Shown one piece after another: positions 56,970 through 64,000 of a DNA stretch of 64,000 nucleotides; the first letter of the stretch is position 1; every line of letters begins with the position of its first letter. A model generated the notes under the pieces. That model searched no databases. It saw only the letters and a list, made by a program, of their open reading frames with translations, and was not told where the DNA came from. The translations under genes were made by a program, and so were the position numbers. Source of the stretch: Malaya genurostris (Eukaryota; Arthropoda; Insecta; Diptera; Culicidae); the NCBI RefSeq assembly GCF_030247185.1, contig NC_080572.1, positions 125,986,405 to 126,050,404 of the forward strand, read 5' to 3'.

Positions 56970-59361
56970 TTTAAATGGCATCTGTATTTTTAGACATTAA
57001 AGGAGCATTTGATTCAGTTTCCATTGATGTTCTTTCAGACAAGCTCCACCAACATGGACTTCCAGCGGTTATAAATAATTATTTGTACAACCTTTTGTCA
57101 GAGAAGTGCATGTATTTTTCACATGGCGATTTGGCAACATTCAGAATTAGCTACATGGGTCTCCCGCAAGGCTCATGCCTCAGTCCGCTCCTCTATAATT
57201 TTTACGTGAATGACATTGACAGCTGTCTAGTAACCCCATGTACACTAAGACAATTGGCAGATGATGGCGTGGTTTCAGTTACTGGGCCCAAAGCTATTGA
57301 TCTGCATAAACCATTGCAAGATACCTTAGATAACTTGTCCGATTGGGCTGTTCATCTTGGTATCGAATTCTCTGCGGAGAAAACAGAGTTAGTCGTCTTT
57401 TCAAGAAAGCATGATCCCGCGCAGCTTCAGCTCCATATGATGGGAAGAATGATCCAACAGGTTTTAACTTTTAAATACCTCGGAGTGTGGTTCGATTCCA
57501 AATGCACGTGGGGAGGACACATTAGGTATCTGATAACGAAATGCCAACAAAGAGTAAATTTTCTTCGAACAATAACAGGATCTTGGTGGGGTTCTCATCC
57601 GCAAGATCTAATAAAATTGTATCAAACAACGATACTTTCAGTGATGGAATATGGATGCGTTTGTTTTCGTTCCGCTGCAAACTCTCATATTATCAAACTT
57701 GAGCGAATTCAGTACCGTTGTTTGCGAATTGCCTTAGGCTGCATGCATTCGACACATACAATGAGTCTTGAAGTTCTGGCGGGAGTTCTTCCATTGAAAG
57801 ATCGATTTTGGGAGCTTTCATCACGCCTGCTAATAAGATGTGAGGTGCTGAATCCCATGGTAATTAATAATTTCGAACGACTAGTCGAGCTTCGATCTCA
57901 AACAAAATTTATGACAGTATATTTTAACCATATGTCACAGGAAATCAACCCTTCAAGATATATTCCTATCCGTGTCAGCATCCTAAGTGCCCCTGACTCA
58001 ACTTTATTTTTCGATACATCCATGCAGCGTGAAGTGCGTGGAATCCCGGATCATCTACGCTCGACGGAAATCCCAAAAATATTTTCAAGTAAGTTCAGGC
58101 ATATTGACTCTGAGAAAATGTTTTATACGGACGGATCGCGAATTGAAGAAGCGACAGGGTTTGGTATGTTCAACAATAATGTTTCGGCCTCATTTAGGTT
58201 TCAAGAACCTGCATCTGTTTATATAGCAGAGCTAGCAGCAGTTCATTATAGTTTGAGTGTAATCGTCACATTATCTCCAAACCATTATTTCCTCTTCACA
58301 GATAGTCTGAGTGCAATTGAAGCCATTCGCTCAAACGCTGCTGGCAAAAATGAACCGTTTTTCCTGGGCAAAATAAAACAGTGCCTGAACGACATATTGA
58401 ACAATAATTATCTAATCACTATAGTCTGGGTCCCGGCTCATTGCTCCATTCCTGGCAATGAAAGAGCCGATATTTTAGCCAAACGTGGTGCTATTGAGGG
58501 TGAAATTTATGAGCGACCGATTGCTTTCAACGAATTCTATAGCTCGTCTCGCCAAAGAACACTTGCCAGCTGGCAAGCATCTTGGGATACAGATGATCTG
58601 GGTCGGTGGATGCACTCAATTATTCCGAAAATATCGACAAAGGCATGGTTCAGGGGACTGGATGTGAGTAGGGATTTCATTCGTGTGATGTCCAGACTCA
58701 TGTCCAATCACTACACGTTAGATGCACATCTCCTTCGAATTGGGCTCTCCGAGACTAATCATTGTGCTTGCGGAGAAGGTTATCGGGATATTGATCATGT
58801 CGTTTGGACATGCGTGGAGTATCGTGATGTCAGATCTCAACTAATAAATTCTTTGCGTACCCAAGGTAGACTATCCAATATCCCAGTTCGAGACATTCTT
58901 GCTTGTCGTGACCTTTCATACATGAAACTTATTTATCATTTCATAAAGAAAATTGGAGTTTCAATTTAATAAAGGCCCCTTTTAAGACTTAGTTCTGATC
59001 CCAGCTGCGTCCATGAGTTCAACCAATAGCTAAATTAGAATAAAAATTATGTAATGACACAAACAAACTCGAAACAGTTTATGAAATTATCAACAAAATG
59101 TCTGAAAATAACAGCTTATTTTATAATTTATAGAAGTTAATCGTTTGGTTCAAATAATATTTCCGAGTAGATTTCATAATTAATGACGAGTTACCTAAGA
59201 TGATATTTAAGCTATAAGAGAATATGTTTTAATAAATTCAAAACGTTGTGACTATGTTAGAATTAAATTAGGATAAGAATATTATGTAAAAGTGATGCTA
59301 CGGCGAAGAAAAACTTATGTAAACTGCCTTAAGAAATAAACGTATTTATGGAAAAAAAAAA
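56970..59361 (+). mobile_element. 5'-truncated I-LINE copy 2
   Basis: 2.39 kb from the middle of the RT domain to an A tail at 59352-59361. It is flanked by AAATCGATTCC (56959-56969 and 59362-59372). The left duplication abuts and slightly overlaps the right duplication of fragment 1, so two insertions of the same subfamily landed side by side. It is a different subfamily from the full-length element at 38201, as shown by amino acid and UTR divergence. Confidence 0.9.
56975..58969 (+). pseudogene. Truncated I-LINE ORF2 (partial RT plus RNase H), open
   Basis: 664 codons without a stop, corresponding to the C-terminal part of ORF2 at 40017-43697. It starts within RT at MASVFLDIKGAFDSVS, keeps LPQGSCLSPLLYNF and LADD, RNase H (FYTDGSR, AELAAVHYSL, FTDSLSAIEA, WVPAHCSIPGNERAD) and the CACGEGYRDIDHVVWTC cluster. 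The endonuclease and RT fingers are missing through 5' truncation at insertion, so it is not functional. Absence of stops implies recent arrival. Confidence 0.9.
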
Positions 59362-59372
59362 AAATCGATTCC

Positions 59373-59572
59373 AACCTTCATCAGTGGCCACTTTTGTTTG
59401 ACACCAATATAAAAAAGAAAAATTCAATTCACTGCTGTTTCAACTCGTTATGTATTTAGTGAAATGTACAGAGCTGGCAAAAAGGAAACCGCGTTGTACG
59501 AGACCCCACAATGCAAAACGATTTGACCATTTCATGAAACACTATCGAATCATCGAATTGTATACAGTCACC
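59373..59572. other. Unassigned spacer inside composite
   Basis: Continuation of the sequence interrupted by the I-LINE copies, up to the inner end of the right arm. No gene. Confidence 0.4.
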
Positions 59573-60295
59573 CGCTCTAGTTCTTGACTGCCGTAACCGA
59601 ATTTCATATGTGGGATACTCGCGACGTTCATATATTACTACCATTCATATATGAACCACATACCAGTAAGTTCTTGCTTCGTAGCTCTCTAGGTTGTACT
59701 CGAAGTATGATCGTGTATGTAATATGCGAAGGTTGAAACTCATTTCCTCCTTTTCGTTACTTTGATTTCTAAGCCCTGCGCTTGAGTTGCATAAACTACT
59801 AGAACAAAGCAGCATGTGTAGGAAACTCGCTCAGAATTTGATGGGGACGCATGGTAGACTGTTATTTATTTTTTAGAAAAAATCCAATATTTTGGTCGTC
59901 CACATTTTTTAAAAATATGAAAACATACCACTTTAACATGTCCAAAAATTCTTTATTTATCACTAAAAAATTCAGGGTGGTGCAAAAATTGGAAAAGGGA
60001 AAAATATGTTTCAAAATTTTCTAGTATTTTTTAATGGAAGAAATACACATTCAAAAATTTTGAAAAAAAAAATGTAAACCTGCCCCATAATGCCTTAAAC
60101 ATGCCTGATTTTTTTCAAAGTTCAGCAGTTTCTTCAAAAATCAAATAAAATAAAAATCAATAGAACCACCCTAGCTCCGTAAATATGGCAGTTAAAGGGT
60201 TGAAACTTTGAGAAAATTGTTTCCAGTCTATGACCTTTCGAATGTGGTATAACAATATGAATTCCCTTTGGGGGCAGATTTCACATACTTATCCT
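59573..60295 (-). repeat. Right inverted arm of composite (~0.72 kb)
   Basis: Inverse of 50346-51144. It runs straight into the 29-bp terminal repeat, with no transposase between arm and terminus. The shorter length comes from having one unit of the 73-bp repeat. Confidence 0.88.
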
Positions 60296-60296
60296 T

Positions 60297-60325
60297 TGTG
60301 GATAGCTTATTTTCGATACACTCCT
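60297..60325 (-). repeat. Right terminal inverted repeat of composite (29 bp)
   Basis: Complement of 49227-49255 over all 29 bases, followed by TA (60326-60327). Confidence 0.92.
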
Positions 60326-60327
60326 TA

Positions 60328-60449
60328 GTTCTTAGTACCTTCCTCTCTAAAATACTAAGGACGCGATGATTATCTGCTAACACGTATTCATTAAATTGCT
60401 CGATATCGTCGCAGTTTACGAATATCTGAGGAGGGAGGTTGAGTGTGTC
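60328..60449 (-). pseudogene. LINE RT relic, proximal part (split by composite)
   Basis: The minus strand has an uninterrupted frame containing VLADNHRVLSILERKVLRT, the conserved segment at the end of RT in insect endonuclease/RT LINEs. It breaks at the TA next to the composite, and the next residues (ILGEMRIEDGMWRR) appear at 49140-49224 in the matching register. Confidence 0.65.
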
Positions 60450-60782
60450 TTTCTTAGTACCTCTTAAGGCCTACAAATGAGAATTCAGTTGATCAATCAT
60501 TTTTTCTGAACAATTTTTATTTCGGAAAAAGAATCTATTGCAACAATTAGATGTCAATTTGAACGAACCTCATGACCCTCAGATCGTCAGCATTTGTTTC
60601 AAGATTTGTTCCTTTGTCAATAATTTTTGAACATAGTAAATGATCATGTTACAAAAAAAACAAGATTACTCACAATCGGAATGCACCTTCCATCTATAAT
60701 GCTCGAAAAACTGTGTATAACCAAGCGCTTCAAAACCATTAGGAATTATTCTAACTTGAATTGGGTTACAGTAAGCCACACA
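60450..60782. other. Anonymous DNA
   Basis: No recognised feature apart from the adjacent LINE relic. The short open frame at 60627-60836 has no domain. Confidence 0.35.
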
Positions 60783-62110
60783 AACAACCACACGGAGAAC
60801 CCTTCGATCATAAAATTGCGATATCGCAGTTTTTGATTTTTGCGATAGTTGATTTAACTAATTTCTTTTTGATTTAACCAATATGGTTCTTGATTTGCAT
60901 ATATTCAAGTAGTTGGTGAAATCGTGTTCATTCGATTTGAGAAATTTATGATAACAAGTGTTTATCTAACAGCGGTGTTGTGATAAAGTTAACCTTGTTT
61001 AAGATGAAAAAGATTTGGTGACAAATTAGAAAATGTTAATGAATGATCATCTCGTAATCTTTCAGGTATGCGCAAAAATTTTATGCTTCAAAATCGATCA
61101 TTGATTTACTTCCAGCAGACTGTTTTACTTCCAGCTGTATGTTACCGATGATGATGTTCATGCATTAGAAATAAAACGCTTTTTGACATGAATTTAATTG
61201 ATAGAAGTAACATGAGCGAAGGGTTTCAAACACACAGAACGCGCTGCGATTGAATGGCGCGTTTGAATTGCCGTCGCAAAACTCCAATTCCCAGCGGTTG
61301 ATGCACCCAAGTTCATATAAATTGACTAAAATTATCAGTGCATAACTTTAGTTCAACCGTTTGAAGGCATCATCTTTCAATACTTGTTTTAAGTAAATTT
61401 AATAATTTCGCTAATTTACTCGCCCCTCCGGGAACTTTTGCTGATTAAAAACGTTTTTCTACATCAATCATTTCCGATCGAATCAGAAGTATTTTTTTAG
61501 AATTTAGATCTTCACTGATCTCTATTTGACATGATCATGATCATACAAAAATCAAAATCACTCAGAGATCAGATCAGTTCTGATTGCGTAATGATAATTT
61601 ATTCCTCGGTTAAGATCACTTGAAATCAGCAGTTTTTCCAGCCCTAATGGTATTACATGTCAATATAAAATACTGTTTATATTTTAACAACGATATTTAT
61701 TTCATGAATCTCAACATACCGAACTTATTTCAAATAGATCATGACGTATATCAGTAAGTATATTTTGATTATTTTCTCAAATCAATAACATCGATTCAAC
61801 TATTTGCAATGTCTAAAACAAATAAATCCGATTTTTTTTCAACTAACAGAATTTTGTTTCAATAATAACACCAGTTATTTCAACTAAAATATTTATTGAA
61901 ATTGAAAGGTATGTGTCCTCACTAATTGACAGCATTTTATTTTTAAATAGGTAAATTAGTTGTTTCAACCATCTTTTCTGCTAATCGATAATCAAAAATG
62001 ACAGTTTAGTTAAAACAACAATCGATTAGTTGTACCAAATATTAACCAATCGAATTCAGAAAATCAACTAATATTCTGGTTGAAATGGGATCGCGGGTGG
62101 TTCCGTGCAG
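60783..62110. mobile_element. Possible 1.3-kb non-autonomous element
   Basis: Left end CACACGGAGAACCCTTCGATC and right end GATCGCGGGTGGTTCCGTG form a weak inverted pair (CACGGA-AACC-CCC-CGATC). The interior is AT-rich and repeats TTGATTTAACTAATTTC and TCAACTAA words near both ends, suggesting subterminal repeats. A related ACACGGAGAACC start lies at about 19710. No protein. Boundaries are uncertain and no target duplication was established. Confidence 0.4.
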
Positions 62111-62479
62111 TGGCTCTTTCCAGGGCCAATCAATATATAATGAAATCAATTACATCTTCGAATACCATCTTTTGTTGTTAATGTAAATGACACTGTGATC
62201 GATTGCATCTTGTATGACGTATGATGTGGTCGCCTGTTTATGGAAACGGTCGGGGATGAACATAATCTATGCACTGTATGAACGAGAAAAAAGTCTATGT
62301 CGTTTCAGCGCATTTTACTTTTTTAAACAATAAACAATTTTTAAACAACAACGGACGTGTTTAGAAATCTCTTTGTAATAAAAGTCGTTGCACAGTGGGA
62401 AAAAATCGATGAAAACCCACAAAGAATTCTGTAACTCATGAACTAATTGAGATAGGTCAACAAACCAAAGCGTTTCTTA
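62111..62479. other. Anonymous DNA
   Basis: Between the possible element and the satellite. No open frame or recognisable repeat. Confidence 0.35.
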
Positions 62480-63480
62480 TGTAAAAATGTCCAAGGAATT
62501 CAATGGAATGGTTTACAATGGCCGCACGAATCGCAATCCTGCTTGTTTTACCCCAAATGTACAGCAGTTTTGGGGTTTCCTATAACATTCGCTCTGTAAC
62601 TTGAAAAGAAGTTGAGTGCGGTATTCTGAAATAGCCTACTTTCATGTAAAAAAGTCTGGAGAATCAATTAGAAGAACCCACACTGGCGCACGAAACGTTT
62701 TGGTGGCTATTTACCCCAATTCCTCCATTTCATGAGATCCTTACTGTAAATCGTCCTTAAATCTTTGTAAAACTTCTTGCAAATTTTCTAAATCTAGCTT
62801 GTAAAAAAAATCTGGAGAATCGAATAGAAGAACCTACACTGGCCGCACGAAACGTTTTAATGACTATTTTACCCCATTTGCTCCATTTTAGGGTATTTAA
62901 TTGTAAATCGGTCTTAAATCATGGTAAAACATATTGGAAGTTTACTAAATGTAGCTTATCTTATAGAAATAAGTTCGTAGAACCGAATGGAAGAATCTAC
63001 ACTGGTCGCACGAAACGTTCTGGTGACTATTTTACCCCATTTCTTAATTTCATGATATCTTATTGTAAACCGTTCTTCAATCTCGGTAAAACTTATGAGA
63101 AGTTTACTAAATCTAGCTTATCTTATGAAAAAAAAATGTCTGGAGAATCGAATAGAAGAACCTACACTGGCCGCACGAAACGTTTTAATGACTATTTTAC
63201 CCCATTTCCTCCATTTTAGGGTATTTTATTGTAAATCGATCTTAAATCATGGTAAAACATATTGGAAGTTTACTAAATCTAGCTTATCTTATAGAAAAAA
63301 GTCTGTAGAGCCGAATGGAAGAATCTACACTGGCCGCACGAAACGTTCTGGTGATTATTTTACCCCAATTTCATGATATCTTCTTGTAAGTCGTCCTTGC
63401 ATCTTGGTGGAACTCGTTGAAAGTAATCTGGAGAAACAAATAGAAGAATTCAAATTTACCGCATGAATCGTTCTCTAATA
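62480..63480 (+). repeat. ~163-bp tandem satellite, about seven monomers
   Basis: The landmark GGCCGCACGAAACG (or close variants) recurs at 62523, 62687, 62844, 63007, 63172, 63335 and 63461, giving spacings of 164, 157, 163, 165, 163 and 126. Each monomer also has TCTGGAGAATCGAATAGAAGAA, TATTTTACCCCATTT and GTTTACTAAATCTAGCTTAT. Outer monomers are the most diverged. The two overlapping open frames (62860-63219 and 63095-63376) are products of the period. Confidence 0.92.
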
Positions 63481-63576
63481 TCATATGATTTCTTGATAAA
63501 AAAAATTCTGCAGTTTGGAGAATATAGAGTAAGTAATAACAAAGAAATTGGGCCCATCCGGACCGCTTCAAAAACG

Positions 63577-63582
63577 TTTATT
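63577..63582 (-). terminator. Candidate poly(A) signal AATAAA
   Basis: AATAAA on the minus strand, about 14 bases beyond the TGA of the frame at 63596-63925. The spacing is short but acceptable for an insect gene with a very compact 3' UTR. Confidence 0.45.
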
Positions 63583-63595
63583 AAACCCACGGAGT

Positions 63596-63925
63596 TCAAT
63601 CACTATCATCATCATCATCATCAGAGGTACAATTGCCATCAGTGCAGTCACTTTGTTCATCAATTTCTTCGAAGAAACGGACAAACATTTCTCGCGTGAG
63701 AAAATCAGTCTCCTTCGCCCAACACATGCTTCGCACTCGACAGAATGTGTCCGATTGTAGACTCGGAACTGAGTACAAAACTGTTTCTCTCGATTCCAAT
63801 CTCATACTCATGGAATGTTCAGTGAATAGTGAATCATCACGTGTGAGAAATTTTGCCTGATTGTAATGACTGAAACCAGTTGCGGAATCCGGACCAGCGG
63901 AAACGTGCATCAAACAGTCCAACAC
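63596..63925 (-). CDS. Hypothetical protein, C-terminal exon (partial)
   Basis: 109 codons from the first ATG in a frame that also opens a little upstream (about 63945), after an in-frame TAA followed by an AG that could be a splice acceptor. Composition is that of a real protein: NQAKFLTRDDSLFTEHSM, then VPSLQSDTFCRVRSMCWAKE, FLTREMFVRFFEEIDEQSD and a terminal run of six Asp. The upstream minus-strand sequence to 64000 has a separate MELDDVRSKLAS segment. I do not recognise the family. It could be a host gene end or a transposon protein. Confidence 0.35.
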   Translation of the reverse strand: MLDCLMHVSAGPDSATGFSHYNQAKFLTRDDSLFTEHSMSMRLESRETVLYSVPSLQSDTFCRVRSMCWAKETDFLTREMFVRFFEEIDEQSDCTDGNCTSDDDDDDSD

Positions 63926-64000
63926 ACCTTCTGTTTATGTCGAGGCCAGTTTAGACCTTACGTCGTCGAGTTCCATGATTCTTTCGATATCATTTATGAT

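Larger units (their letters stand above)
49227..60325. mobile_element. 11.1-kb composite Tc1/mariner-type element with nested insertions
   Basis: Perfect 29-base inverted repeats (AGGAGTGTATCGAAAATAAG... at 49227-49255 and inverted at 60297-60325) with TA on both sides. Long inverted arms lie at 50346-51144 and 59573-60295. A DD37E-like transposase lies between the left terminal repeat and the left arm only. Nested between the arms are a foldback element, repeat X with its own insertion, a Harbinger-like transposase relic and two I-LINE fragments. The outer element is the oldest layer and the flanks confirm a single insertion. Confidence 0.88.

Noticed and set aside
62860..63376. 119- and 93-codon frames with internally repeated protein sequence
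   Set aside because: The repetition follows the ~163-bp satellite period and the two frames are different registers of the same monomers.

Overview
This is a non-coding, repeat-dominated stretch of an insect nuclear genome. The set of element families points to a mosquito, probably culicine: an I-clade LINE, a LINE with LOA/I-type RT and RNase H, a Tc1/mariner relative of the DD37E type, TA-, 3-bp- and TTAA-target MITEs, and dispersed repeats with culicid-style ends. The assignment rests on recognising these families, not on a database search. No complete host gene was found. The only plausible host exon is a minus-strand fragment at the extreme right edge (63596-63925), followed by a poly(A) signal.

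Layout. 1-2014 is anonymous. 2015-10351 is a complete minus-strand Ty3/gypsy LTR retrotransposon. It has 794-bp LTRs that read as identical, a tRNA-Lys primer site, gag, a canonical -1 slippery heptamer and pol. 10396-17443 is an A-B-A-B-A array: copies of a ~0.6-kb AT-rich repeat (A) alternate with two near-identical 2.58-kb copies of a 5'-truncated LINE (B). 17444-32600 is AT-rich DNA with MITEs, hairpins, two long (TA)n tracts around a MITE, and internally deleted transposase relics. 32607-34727 is an inverted partial copy of a repeat (X) that recurs at 52357-55880. Comparing the two copies gives an empty and a filled site for two separate insertions.

38201-44294 is a full-length I-clade LINE with 12-bp target-site duplications and two uninterrupted ORFs: a CCHC nucleic-acid-binding ORF1, and an ORF2 with endonuclease, RT, RNase H and a Cys/His tail. 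It is the element in the window most likely to be, or recently to have been, competent. 44307-49224 is mostly anonymous, with an inverted copy of the A repeat.

49227-60325 is the most unusual structure: an 11.1-kb DNA-transposon composite with perfect 29-bp terminal inverted repeats, TA duplications and ~0.75-kb inverted arms. It carries a broken DD37E-like transposase in one arm only. Between the arms lie a 699-bp foldback element, repeat X with its own 2.06-kb insertion, an internally deleted Harbinger/ISL2EU-like transposase, and two successive 5'-truncated I-LINE insertions, each with its own target duplication. The composite splits an older LINE RT relic: the reading frame on the right flank continues on the left flank once one TA is removed, which indicates a single insertion event.

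60328-64000 holds another possible large non-autonomous element, a ~163-bp tandem satellite of seven monomers and the right-edge candidate exon. These genes do not form a pathway. They are independent transposable elements, and the biology is one of nesting, tandem duplication and decay.
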